From the NCBI RefSeq assembly GCF_904846695.1, contig NZ_CAJHBR010000001.1, positions 434,001 to 498,000 of the forward strand: a stretch of 64,000 nt of DNA, written 5' to 3'. This document shows, piece by piece, positions 54,279 through 64,000 of this stretch. Made by a program: the position numbers and the translations under genes. Below the pieces are notes generated by a model. That model did no database searches. It had not been told where the DNA came from and saw only the letters and a list, made by a program, of their open reading frames with translations. Numbering within the stretch: position 1 is the stretch's first letter; every line of letters begins with the position of its first letter. The stretch comes from Psychrobacter urativorans. Its GTDB lineage: Bacteria > Pseudomonadota > Gammaproteobacteria > Pseudomonadales > Moraxellaceae.

Positions 54279-54749
54279 ATGCTAACTGTAGAAAAACTAA
54301 CAGATGTGAATGATGAAAACGAGCCTAGTGTCCGAACTGTTGCATCAATTGAAGCGATCGTACAATTGCAAGAAGCGTGGGATTATAAAGCTATTATTGA
54401 ATTACTGGCGCAAGATAGCGTTCAACTGTTAATTATCAAGAATGGAGTAGAAGATATTGTCGGATATTGTCTTTATCAAATGATATTTGAGCAAGCAGAG
54501 ATATTGCGCATAGGTACGCATCCTGACTATCAGAGGCAAGGTATTGCCTCACAATTATTCATTAAGCTAAATAAAGAGCTGCAAGATAATAAAGTTGAAA
54601 ATTTATTATTAGAAGTGCGGGCAGATAATCTACCAGCCATAGCTTTGTATGAGCGGCAAGGATTTATCGTTATTCATCAGCGTAAAGGCTACTACAGCCA
54701 ACCAAATTATCCTGCGATTGATGCTTTAATTATGCAGCTTAAACTTTAA
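54279..54749 (+). CDS. rimI: Ribosomal protein S18-alanine N-acetyltransferase (RimI-like GNAT)
   Basis: This GNAT acetyltransferase has the acetyl-CoA loop in RIGTHPDYQRQGIASQL, followed by LLLEVRADNLPAIALYERQGF and GYYSQP, the RimI signature. RimI acetylates the N-terminal alanine of ribosomal protein S18. The start is the ATG at 54279 behind AAAGGAAAA; a TTG one codon upstream is not needed. The 156-residue length is normal. The first 20 residues (NDENEPSVRTVAS) are an extension without family match. The gene is often next to tsaB or holD in other genomes, but not here. Confidence 0.85.
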   Translation: MLTVEKLTDVNDENEPSVRTVASIEAIVQLQEAWDYKAIIELLAQDSVQLLIIKNGVEDIVGYCLYQMIFEQAEILRIGTHPDYQRQGIASQLFIKLNKELQDNKVENLLLEVRADNLPAIALYERQGFIVIHQRKGYYSQPNYPAIDALIMQLKL

Positions 54750-54758
54750 AAATTACAA

Positions 54759-54785
54759 TGCTGGGCTAAAAGCGCCAGCCTACAA
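54759..54785. repeat. 27-bp intergenic palindromic repeat, copy 2
   Basis: The element is identical to the one at 5257-5283. It sits between the convergent rimI and MerR genes, where it may act as part of the 3' ends. Confidence 0.8.
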
Positions 54786-54801
54786 CAGAAGATAAAGGTA
54801 A

Positions 54802-55221
54802 TTAATTTTTACAGATATCAATATTGAATTTATGGTTATCATCAATCTTCATTTGTTCAAGCGTCGTAATGCGCTGAGTTAATAGTTCAACCATCAGGTT
54901 GACATTATCTTGTTGTTTTTTAACTTGCTCAAGCTTTTGTTCAGTAAGCAAAAGTTGCTCATTAAGATTAAGATAACCGTCATAATAATCATTAAGGCTA
55001 TCTTTGATTTCAGTCAAAGTAAAACCAATTGCTTGCGCACTTTTTATCAACTCAATACGCTCGATACATTCAGGATGGAACTCAGTATAAAACCGTGATC
55101 CTGCTTGGCGCTTGCGGGATTTGAGCAGGCCGAGTTCATCATAATGACGCACAGTATCTTTGGTAGTATTGGCTTGACTAGCTAATTTACCGATGAGTAA
55201 AAATGAGGTATCTGCTGTCAT
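54802..55221 (-). CDS. MerR-family transcriptional regulator
   Basis: The N-terminal MerR winged helix reads LLIGKLASQANTTKDTVRHYDELGLLKSRKRQAGSRFYTE, followed by the second helix pair (IELIKSAQAIGFTLTEIKDSL) and a long dimerisation coiled coil (about residues 80-125). The C-terminus has only one cysteine (DICKN), so a metal site of the CueR/MerR type is unlikely. No obvious target gene is adjacent. The length of 139 residues is normal. Confidence 0.88.
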   Translation of the reverse strand: MTADTSFLLIGKLASQANTTKDTVRHYDELGLLKSRKRQAGSRFYTEFHPECIERIELIKSAQAIGFTLTEIKDSLNDYYDGYLNLNEQLLLTEQKLEQVKKQQDNVNLMVELLTQRITTLEQMKIDDNHKFNIDICKN

Positions 55222-55339
55222 GTGCGAACCTTATTATCATAATAGTTATGCAAAGTGAGGCAACTAGCTATAAAAAGCTCATTTAAACCTTCAATAATGG
55301 CAAGTAATGTAAATAACTAGCTTCTTTAAAACCGCAACT

Positions 55340-56176
55340 TCAGTCCTGCAACTGCCAAGGTGTGGCAGTATCTAACTGAGTAACGGCTAATGGCTTATGC
55401 GAGCTGCGCTGCCATTTTACTGAAGGACTAGCGATCAAGTCATCCAGCTGAGTCAAGAAGTCTTTACGTGTCATTGTTATAGCTCCTAAGCTCAGTAAAT
55501 GATCATTAGATAACTGACAGTCTACTAATGCCACCTCGCTTTGTTCGCATAAACGCATCAGGCCCCAAAAGGCTATTTTGGAGGCATTAGAGGCGGTATG
55601 AAACATTGATTCACCGAAGTAAATATTACCAATCTTCAAGCCATATAGGCCACCAATCAGCTGTCTATCGGCATCCCAAACTTCAATACTATGAGCGAAC
55701 CCATAGTCGTGTAGCTGGTTATAAGCCTCAATCATCTCAGCGTGAATCCAAGTGTGCTCGCCTTCAGGCTGCTGGTCATTGAAGCCATCACAGCGTGGTA
55801 AGCTACAAGCCTGTATAACTTCATCAAAAGCTTGATTGACCGTTAACTGCCAGCGCTCACGTTTGGCTTGCTTACGTAATGATTTACTTGGCTGATAAGC
55901 AGTTGGTACTATTACGCAACGAGGGTCAGGACACCACCAAGCAATAGGTTCATCTTCATTAAACCACGGGAATAATCCACGCGCATAAGCAGATATCAGG
56001 GTTTCAGGCGCTAAATCAGCGCCCACAGCTATGATACCGATACCGTCAGGATCGACAGCTATCGGATTTGGGAAGTCATAGCACCCAAGATTTTTTAGAG
56101 CATTAGTAACATGTTCAGAGGTAGGATGGGCATTATCGTCAGCGTGACCAATAATGCTAGCGGACGATTCGCGCAC
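55340..56176 (-). CDS. aat: Leucyl/phenylalanyl-tRNA-protein transferase
   Basis: Aat adds Leu or Phe to proteins with N-terminal Arg or Lys, marking them for ClpS-ClpAP. The family signature PNPIAVDPDGIGIIAVGADLAPETLISAYARGLFPWF, the WWCPDPRCVI block and the HSIEVWD and GGLYGLKIGNIYFGESMFH blocks are intact. The start is GTG at 56176, two bases after the trxB stop, with AGAGG inside the trxB end as ribosome binding site; this points to translational coupling. At 278 residues it is longer than E. coli Aat (234) at both ends. Confidence 0.94.
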   Translation of the reverse strand: MRESSASIIGHADDNAHPTSEHVTNALKNLGCYDFPNPIAVDPDGIGIIAVGADLAPETLISAYARGLFPWFNEDEPIAWWCPDPRCVIVPTAYQPSKSLRKQAKRERWQLTVNQAFDEVIQACSLPRCDGFNDQQPEGEHTWIHAEMIEAYNQLHDYGFAHSIEVWDADRQLIGGLYGLKIGNIYFGESMFHTASNASKIAFWGLMRLCEQSEVALVDCQLSNDHLLSLGAITMTRKDFLTQLDDLIASPSVKWQRSSHKPLAVTQLDTATPWQLQD

Positions 56177-56178
56177 TT

Positions 56179-57757
<1,579 letters not shown>

Positions 57758-60700
57758 GTGATATCAGCAGCGACTATCGATTATTTAAAAAAAGGTATAT
57801 TTACTATTTTAGGTCTAATGGTGGCAGTTTATCTGTTTGTCATTTTGTTGACTTATACTGGTAACGATCCTAGCTGGTCACATATCAGTAGCGATATGAC
57901 CACCATCAACAATATGGGTGGGGCGATGGGCGCTTGGTTATCTGACTTATTGTATAGCTTTTTTGGCTTTGGCGCGTGGTGGTTACTAGCGTTTTTGGTG
58001 TATGAGTCTATCTTGATTTGGTGGGATAACAAACCGACGTTTTGGTTATTGCGTTTAGTGGCTTATGTATTCTTGCTGTTAAGCGCTAGTGCCTTGTTTG
58101 CACAGTTGATCGCATTGATTCAGCAAGTAGTAGATCCTATATCTACTGGTCTACAAGGGGTAGCTGGTGGCATCATAGGTCTAGAGCTACAAGCCCGTTT
58201 AGCGCACCTACTATCAAAGTGGGGCAGCATGGCATTCTTGACGGTATTCGTTATTATCACCGCCACTTTTGCCTTTAATATTCATTGGCAAGCGCTTTAT
58301 TATAAATTAACTCGTCTGTCTTGGTTAGGTTCGGGGCTAAGAGCGCCAGCGAGTTCTCAGTCGTCTATTACTGTAGCTGACGATCTGCCACAACAAGGCA
58401 CTAACCTTGGCCATAAGTCTGTGACGGCTAAAGATGATTTAGTGACTAGCAAGATGAAGCGTAGTAAACCAGATTTCGGTCAGTTACCACTTGAGCTGGA
58501 TGCCACTCAGCTATCCACAGCGCCAGAGACGCATAAGCAAGGTCGCTTTGGTAATGTGTTAACCGACTTCTTAACTAAGTCAGGATTGGGCGAGAGTGTT
58601 AAGGCCTCTATGGCAGCAGCTACAGAAGCGGCAGCCAATAGTAGAATGCGAAATGAGAATTTGCAAACGGCAACGGTTATGCCTAATAGCAATGCTAATA
58701 ACACTACTAGCAAAGAGAATGCTAGCAACGATAATTTCAGTAATAACAATACTAATTTAAATCCAACGGTCGCCAGCTCTTCAGTCGCACCTCTACGCAA
58801 AGTTGAGCCAAGCTTTGCTTGGAACGATCCGAATATGGTCGATGATTTATTGACCAATCAATTCGCCACCGACCAGCAGGCAATGGAGTCTTTAACAGTT
58901 CCCTCAAGCCCTGAGTTTTTGAATTCTGGACTTGCTGACGCTAGTCAATCAGCACCGGTCGAGTCAGTGTCAGATCTAGCAGTGCCAGTCGATGATCTGG
59001 CTGAGTATAACTCTGTAGAAGACAGCGCTCTAGAAGAAGAGTATTTAGAACAGAGCTTGGTAGAAGAAAGCTATGTAGAACCAAGCTATTTAGAACAAGG
59101 CTATTTAGAACAAGGCTTGGCAGCAACAGATAGCACCGATACCTTCAGCAACTCGTCAGCGATAGATAGTGCAGTTGTAAGCAGTCCAGCTGCTATTAGC
59201 GCCGCCGCTATTAACACCGCCGCTATTAACACCGTAGAGAGTGCCAGCACTACAGCGTTAGAGCAGGAGACCACAGCAGCTCTAGTGCAGCCAACTGTAG
59301 CAAGAAAAGTGCGAATCATAGTACCATCAGAAACTGAGGCGGAAATAAAGTCAGCAGCTGTTAGCACTGAGCAATATTCAACAACCGTTGATATGACACC
59401 GACTAACACGCCACCATCCGATCCAAAAGCTGCGCCAACGGCTGATGTTAAGCCAACTTTCAGCTTTGCAGTACCTGAGGGAGATTCTAGTAATCATATC
59501 GAGGATATGATGCCTGAAGACTACAGCATAGTTGATGATATGCCGGCGCCAACGATGGCAGCTATCCATGATGATGCGGCTTTTACTACGCGCTCAAGAT
59601 CAATGCAAACAGCTGCGTATCGCGCTAGCTTGTCACCTATTCCATCGATAGCTATCCTTGATAAACCTGATCCTAACCGTCAGCCTAGTTATACTGAGGC
59701 TGAGCTTGAGCAGTTATCAGAGTTGCTAGAGATTAAGCTACAGGAGTTCAATGTCAAAGCCAATGTAGTTAATGCTATTCCGGGGCCAGTAGTGACTCGC
59801 TTTGAGGTCGATTTGGCTGCTGGCATAAAAGCTAGCAAAGTCACTGGTATCTCACGCGACTTAGCACGCTCATTATCGATGGCGTCGCTGCGGGTAGTCG
59901 AGGTTATTCCTGGTAAACCGTACATTGGCATTGAAGTTCCGAATAAACAGCGTGAAATGGTACGCTTGATTGAACTATTAGACACCGAAAAGTTCAAAGA
60001 CTCTAGCGCACAAATCAGTATGGCTATGGGTAAAGACATCGGGGGTAAGGCGATTATTACCGATTTGGCACGCGCGCCACATATGCTAGTTGCTGGGACC
60101 ACAGGCTCTGGTAAATCAGTACTAGTCAACGCTATGCTACTATCGATGCTGCTCAAATACACCCCTAATGAGCTGCGCCTTATCTTAATTGACCCTAAGC
60201 AGCTGGAGCTGGCTAATTATAATGATATTCCGCATTTATTGACTCCTGTAGTCACTGATATGACCGAAGCCGCTAGTAGCTTGTCATGGTGTGTGGCCGA
60301 GATGGAGCGCCGTTATCAGCTGATGAGTTTGCTCAAAGTGCGTAAGCTTAACGAGTTCAATAAAAAAGTCATTGCCGCTGAACAGGCTGGCAACCCGATG
60401 TTAGATCCGTTATGGCGACCTAACGATAATGTGAGTATCAGCCAAGCTCCTAAGCTGAAGACTCTACCGATGATCGTAATCGTCGCTGACGAATTTGCTG
60501 ATATGATTATGCAAGTTGGTAAGCAAGCCGAAGAACTAATCACCCGCTTGGCGCAAAAGTCGCGGGCAGCAGGTATTCACTTAATTCTAGCGACTCAGCG
60601 TCCCTCTGTTGATGTCATTACTGGTTTGATTAAAGCGAATATTCCGGTGCGTGCCGCTTTGCGAGTGAACTCAAAAGTCGATTCTCGTACTATCCTCGAT

Positions 60701-61108
60701 AGCGGTGGCGCTGAGGACATGCTCGGTAATGGTGATATGTTATTCTTAGGGCCAGGACAGATCGAGCCGGATCGTGTGCATGGCGCTTATGTTAGTGATG
60801 AAGAAGTTAATAGTGTCTGTGATGCTTGGCGCGAGCGTGGTGCCCCAGACTATATCGATAATATGGCTGGCAATTTTGAACTGTCTAGTCCTAGTGGCGG
60901 TAGTACTGGTAATCCATCTGGCGAAGATGATGATCTATATAATGAGGCAGTAGGTTTTATTATGGAAACCCGCAAAGTGTCAGCTTCGAGCATCCAACGC
61001 AAATTTAGCATTGGTTATAACCGTGCCGCCCGCATCGTCGACTCGATGGAGGAGGCTGGACTAGTCAGCTCTATGGGTAAGAGCGGTAAACGTGAATTAC
61101 TAATGTAG
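57758..61108 (+). CDS. ftsK: DNA translocase FtsK
   Basis: FtsK anchors at the division septum and pumps chromosomal DNA towards dif. The N-terminal domain has four membrane helices (about 15-35, 62-82, 92-115, 155-175). A long Ser/Thr/Ala/Asn-rich linker (about 200-640) follows, with internal repeats such as YLEQ. The motor carries Walker A GTTGSGKS and Walker B IVIVADEFAD. The C-terminal gamma domain is the winged helix that reads KOPS (VSASSIQRKFSIGYNRAARIVDSMEEAGLV). The start is GTG at 57758 behind AAGGCAG. At 1116 residues the size is within the usual range, the linker being the variable part. Confidence 0.96.
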   Translation: MISAATIDYLKKGIFTILGLMVAVYLFVILLTYTGNDPSWSHISSDMTTINNMGGAMGAWLSDLLYSFFGFGAWWLLAFLVYESILIWWDNKPTFWLLRLVAYVFLLLSASALFAQLIALIQQVVDPISTGLQGVAGGIIGLELQARLAHLLSKWGSMAFLTVFVIITATFAFNIHWQALYYKLTRLSWLGSGLRAPASSQSSITVADDLPQQGTNLGHKSVTAKDDLVTSKMKRSKPDFGQLPLELDATQLSTAPETHKQGRFGNVLTDFLTKSGLGESVKASMAAATEAAANSRMRNENLQTATVMPNSNANNTTSKENASNDNFSNNNTNLNPTVASSSVAPLRKVEPSFAWNDPNMVDDLLTNQFATDQQAMESLTVPSSPEFLNSGLADASQSAPVESVSDLAVPVDDLAEYNSVEDSALEEEYLEQSLVEESYVEPSYLEQGYLEQGLAATDSTDTFSNSSAIDSAVVSSPAAISAAAINTAAINTVESASTTALEQETTAALVQPTVARKVRIIVPSETEAEIKSAAVSTEQYSTTVDMTPTNTPPSDPKAAPTADVKPTFSFAVPEGDSSNHIEDMMPEDYSIVDDMPAPTMAAIHDDAAFTTRSRSMQTAAYRASLSPIPSIAILDKPDPNRQPSYTEAELEQLSELLEIKLQEFNVKANVVNAIPGPVVTRFEVDLAAGIKASKVTGISRDLARSLSMASLRVVEVIPGKPYIGIEVPNKQREMVRLIELLDTEKFKDSSAQISMAMGKDIGGKAIITDLARAPHMLVAGTTGSGKSVLVNAMLLSMLLKYTPNELRLILIDPKQLELANYNDIPHLLTPVVTDMTEAASSLSWCVAEMERRYQLMSLLKVRKLNEFNKKVIAAEQAGNPMLDPLWRPNDNVSISQAPKLKTLPMIVIVADEFADMIMQVGKQAEELITRLAQKSRAAGIHLILATQRPSVDVITGLIKANIPVRAALRVNSKVDSRTILDSGGAEDMLGNGDMLFLGPGQIEPDRVHGAYVSDEEVNSVCDAWRERGAPDYIDNMAGNFELSSPSGGSTGNPSGEDDDLYNEAVGFIMETRKVSASSIQRKFSIGYNRAARIVDSMEEAGLVSSMGKSGKRELLM

Positions 61109-61200
61109 TGTGCTAGCGAACTTTTATTTGCTACTGTTAAGGCGAATTATGATTAGATAATTTGCCTTTTCATTAATCCCTCGTTATGGCTGGTTTTTAA

Positions 61201-61500
61201 TCAATAGATTTTCCCCGTTTGTGGGCATAGAGGAGTTCGATTAGCCTGCATCACTTTTATATTGTCAAACACCTTAGTTTTTAAGGCGGGTAAATCAATA
61301 AAGGTCATTAATTTGTCGCCATCATGCCAACACCATTCCAAAATAAAAGAAACTTAATAATCCGGATCGAGGAAGGTGTTGAGCACACGCATCTCCTCAC
61401 GGTATTTGGGCCAAGTTTAGTTGCCCAATCAAAAGATAATGAGTCGCCTTCGGATTTTGGTACTGTCTTCCTAAAAGCCATAAACGATTCGAAAATCTAG
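61201..61500 (-). pseudogene. Decayed fragment of an unknown gene
   Basis: On the minus strand protein-like sequence appears in pieces: HYLLIGQLN or an alternative frame with FDWATKLG near 61400-61450, then WPKYREEMRVLNTFLDPDY ending in a stop, and directly after that stop in the same frame EWCWHDGDKLMTFIDLPALK continuing to GKIY and a final stop at 61201. At least one in-frame stop and one frame change interrupt it, and no start is visible. I cannot name the family. It lies between ftsK and the oligoendopeptidase gene beside repeat-like DNA. Confidence 0.55.
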
Positions 61501-61508
61501 TAAAGCTT

Positions 61509-61586
61509 GGTTAAAGCCGCAGCCTACAAAAGCTAAACCTTACCTAGATTAAGCAAGTTCGCGTAGGCTGGGTTTTTAACCCTGCA
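61509..61586. repeat. Diverged inverted pair of the small palindromic repeat
   Basis: TTAAAGCCGCAGCCTACAA (61511-61529) and GTAGGCTGGGTTTTTAACCC (61563-61582) are inverted relative to each other. Both share the AGCCTAC core of the 27-bp element at 5257 and 54759. Confidence 0.55.
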
Positions 61587-61596
61587 CTGTCTAAGA

Positions 61597-63465
61597 TTAC
61601 CCTTCTTGCATCTGCTCAGTAAGCGCAATCGCCTGATCCACCAACTCACTAATAAAGCCAATAGTATCAATCAAAGTGGCTTTGTCGGTTATATCCACGC
61701 CAACCATTTGCGTCAGCTCGGCTGGAGTTTTGCTGCCGCCTGCACGAAGTACCGCTAACCAGTCATCGATGATATTGTCATTCAATGAGTCACCGCTACG
61801 CAGCTTTTTAAACAGTTGGGTGGCGATACTGAGACCAGCACTGTAAGTATAAGAGTATAAACCCAAATAATAGTGCGGTTGGCGCATCCAAGTGAGGGCG
61901 GCATCGTCATCAATCTCTACCGTATCACCCCAAAACTGTTGCAAGGTGGCTTTTTTTAGGGCATGAAGATCTTCGGTGCTTAGATTTTTGCCGCCATCGA
62001 CAGCGCGGTAGACTTCACGCTGAAAGTGCGCTTCTAGGTAATGGGTGACGAAATTGTGATAGTAAGTGTTGGACAGTAAGGAGCCGATGACATAACGCTG
62101 AAAGGTAATATCGTCTTGCTTTTGCTGCAATAAGTGGTGACCGAGTAGTAGCTCATTGCAAGTTGAGGGCGCTGCAATAAAGTAGAGCGAGGGCTCGTAG
62201 CTTAAGTAATTTTGCTGCTGACCTGCATTATAGAAGTGCCCTGCGTGACCGATTTCGTGAATGAGGGTAAAGACGTCGCCTAGGTTTTCGGTCCAAGATA
62301 GTAAGATATAAGAGTGCTCACCATAAGGGGAGGCGCAAAATCCGCCAGTGCTTTTGCCTTGGTTTTGTGCAAAGTCATACCAGCGCTCGTTAAAGGAGCG
62401 CTTGACCATAGCGGTGTAATCGTCGCCCAATAGCGTTAGGGCATCCACGCAATAGTCACGGGCTTCATCGATGCTGACTTTGGCGACGAAATTGGCATCT
62501 AGTGGCACTTTTAGGTCGGCAAAGCTCATTTGCTCGATGCCGTTGGCCGTTTGTAGCAGGCGGGCGTAACGGCGCATTGGCTCAGCTAAGTGGCTCATGA
62601 TGGTATCGATGTGCTCATCATACATGGCGCGCGGGACTTTTTGCTCGTGCAAGAGATAGTCAAATACCGAGTCAAAGCCGCGCATGTCGGCGAGGATTTT
62701 CTCTTTTTTCACTTGAGTAAGATAGTCGCTGGCGATGGTGTGCTGCGATTGACGTAATCGTGATGAAAAAGCTTTAAAGGCAGCGCGGCGAAAGTCGGTG
62801 CGCGGATCACTTTCGTATTCGTTTTCGAAGGCTGAGAAGCTAAGCGGGTAGGTTTTAGTATTACCTTCAGAGTCATTAACTTTGAAGTCAGGAAACCTCA
62901 TGTCGGCCAGCTTACATTGCTCATAATTGTTATAAGGTAAGTCTAACACTGGTGATAAGGACACCAATGCTGTCTCGACCTCTAAGCTTAGGGTGTAGGG
63001 CTTTTGCGCTAGTAAGTCGGTCAAAAAGGCCTTGTACTTGGCATTAAGGTCAATGGCTTGGGTTAATAATGTCTCATCGGCCTGTTTGAGGGTTTGCAGC
63101 ACAATAGTGGTTTGGCTATTAAGCTTAGCCACGGTTGAGTCAAAGTCGCGGGCGCGGATTTGTAGCTCGCTGTCGGTCATGTCAACCGCGCTTTGTGCCC
63201 CAGCATAAGTACCTGCTTTAGATAGAATGATAAGATAGCGCTCATACAGCTCTAGCAAACGAATGATACTGGCGGCATTGCTTAAGCTTAGCATTTGAGT
63301 ACTGCTCAGCTGCTCAGCAAGTTGGCTTGCTTGCTCTAGCTCAGCATAAAAGTCATCAGGCGTGGCATAAAGGGCTGTCATGTCCCACGTTAGATGGGTG
63401 GGCACGTCTTTACGTAGTGGTAGGGCTTGCGGTTTGGCTGTGGTATGGGCTGTGGTTTGGTTCAT
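61597..63465 (-). CDS. M3-family oligoendopeptidase (PepF-like)
   Basis: This cytosolic zinc metallopeptidase degrades short peptides. The HExxH zinc motif is in LIHEIGHAGHF, with the third ligand region in the following helix (SLYFIAAPSTCNELLLGHHLL). The N-terminal part has the helical PepF domain. The start is the ATG at 63465, where AAGGACAATC supplies the ribosome binding site; this gives 622 residues, close to PepF. In sequence around the gene the base composition is richer in G+C than in the neighbouring accessory genes. It is monocistronic. Confidence 0.9.
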   Translation of the reverse strand: MNQTTAHTTAKPQALPLRKDVPTHLTWDMTALYATPDDFYAELEQASQLAEQLSSTQMLSLSNAASIIRLLELYERYLIILSKAGTYAGAQSAVDMTDSELQIRARDFDSTVAKLNSQTTIVLQTLKQADETLLTQAIDLNAKYKAFLTDLLAQKPYTLSLEVETALVSLSPVLDLPYNNYEQCKLADMRFPDFKVNDSEGNTKTYPLSFSAFENEYESDPRTDFRRAAFKAFSSRLRQSQHTIASDYLTQVKKEKILADMRGFDSVFDYLLHEQKVPRAMYDEHIDTIMSHLAEPMRRYARLLQTANGIEQMSFADLKVPLDANFVAKVSIDEARDYCVDALTLLGDDYTAMVKRSFNERWYDFAQNQGKSTGGFCASPYGEHSYILLSWTENLGDVFTLIHEIGHAGHFYNAGQQQNYLSYEPSLYFIAAPSTCNELLLGHHLLQQKQDDITFQRYVIGSLLSNTYYHNFVTHYLEAHFQREVYRAVDGGKNLSTEDLHALKKATLQQFWGDTVEIDDDAALTWMRQPHYYLGLYSYTYSAGLSIATQLFKKLRSGDSLNDNIIDDWLAVLRAGGSKTPAELTQMVGVDITDKATLIDTIGFISELVDQAIALTEQMQEG

Positions 63466-63607
63466 GATTGTCCTTAGTATTATCGTTTGGATCATTTGTA
63501 GTTTTAATAAGTTTATGGCTTTGATTAACTTACCGCTTTGATGACTTTATAGTTTGGCTGATAGTTTGGCTGATAGGTTGGCGAATAGTTTGTTGCTAAG
63601 TACAGTT

Positions 63608-64000
63608 TTAGTCTTCTGCTTCCCACCAAGCCTCAGTAGGTAAGTTAACCAAAGTAAACCCTTCTCCAACTCTTGGTGATGCTAGTTTGATTTGCCAGTC
63701 CTCTAATACCTTTTCATTGCCTTTAGCAACGGCTTGCTTAATCCGGCGCACCGGATCACGCCAATGATGCGTCGATAAGTCAAACTTGCCCCAATGAATA
63801 GGCAGCACCACTTTGGCTCGTAGATCAAATCCTGCTTGCGCTGATTCCTCGGGCAACATATGCACGTCACGCCAGCGCTCGTTATAAGCACCATCTTCCA
63901 TAAAGGCGATATCAAACGGACCATAATGTTCGCCGATATTAGCAAACTCATTAGAGTAGCCGCCATCGCCACTAAAGTAGACATTCAAGGGGGCTGATTG
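63608..64000 (-). CDS. Metallo-beta-lactamase-fold hydrolase, C-terminal part (cut by window edge)
   Basis: About 130 C-terminal residues are present. YFSGDGGYSNEFANIGEHYGPFDIAFMEDGAY and VVLPIHWGKFDLSTHHW match the NAPE-PLD/UlaG-like metallo-beta-lactamase family, in which the Asp of GDGGY and the His of PIHWG bind metal. The frame stays open to the window edge (residues QSAPLNVYFSGDGG). Members act on phospholipid-like or phosphodiester substrates; the substrate here is unknown. Confidence 0.88.
   Translation of the reverse strand, partial: QSAPLNVYFSGDGGYSNEFANIGEHYGPFDIAFMEDGAYNERWRDVHMLPEESAQAGFDLRAKVVLPIHWGKFDLSTHHWRDPVRRIKQAVAKGNEKVLEDWQIKLASPRVGEGFTLVNLPTEAWWEAED

Noticed and set aside
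58507..59409. Long minus-strand frames inside ftsK
   Set aside because: They are shadows of the Ser/Ala/Thr-rich linker of FtsK, giving leucine- and alanine-rich translations without signals.

Overview
The window looks like a chromosomal segment of a Moraxellaceae gammaproteobacterium, most probably Psychrobacter. I infer this from moderately A+T-rich DNA, the recognisable housekeeping proteins, the thrU-tyrU-glyT-thrT-tuf order of the tRNA block, and proteins with long low-complexity extensions. It is mostly core genome with small accessory islands. I see no phage, insertion sequence, integrase, rRNA or CRISPR array.

Layout. 1-9.0 kb: the 5' end of hflX, a lysophospholipid acyltransferase, an aldo/keto reductase, an FKBP isomerase, a cold-shock/DUF1294 membrane protein, a GST with a small unknown protein, and the ileS-lspA pair. 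9.5-13.4 kb: an ankyrin lipoprotein, then a GntR regulator divergent from a hydantoin/allantoin-type racemase and an NCS1 permease, with three evenly spaced GTTAAC palindromes between them. 14-17.8 kb: alanine dehydrogenase behind a long C-rich leader, a membrane thioredoxin-like protein, and a GNAT-nitrilase fusion. 18-20 kb: two tandem BLUF blue-light-sensor paralogues, each ending in one membrane helix. 20-23 kb: a FAD-linked 2-hydroxyacid dehydrogenase divergent from serA. 23.7-31.9 kb: periplasmic 5-hydroxyisourate hydrolase, trhO, a four-helix membrane protein, a Sel1 protein, metX-metW, hemH and a frameshifted membrane-protein gene.

32-42 kb: an acidic unknown protein, an SDR, a solitary Mrr-nuclease/STAND-ATPase gene (the best candidate for an under-described system, probably antiphage), polA, ohr and prfC. 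42-46 kb: an accessory stretch with a 38-residue membrane peptide, an MgtC/SapB protein, an orphan helical protein, and two YdcZ-type transporters with a divergent LysR regulator. 46.7-51 kb: a DUF3298 exported protein, a membrane-anchored FHA protein with a repetitive linker, and trpE. 51.2-53.5 kb: four tRNAs and tuf. 53.7-64 kb: an orphan protein, rimI, a MerR regulator, the trxB-aat pair, ftsK, a decayed gene fragment, an M3 oligoendopeptidase and the 3' part of a metallo-beta-lactamase-fold protein.

Functional links. The racemase, its permease and the distant isourate hydrolase all point to purine or hydantoin catabolism. SerA and the neighbouring dehydrogenase may form a 2-hydroxyglutarate/2-oxoglutarate cycle. 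Short tandem repeats (8, 9, 14, 15 and 18 bp units) occur both between and inside genes, and at least two families of small palindromic intergenic repeats are scattered here.
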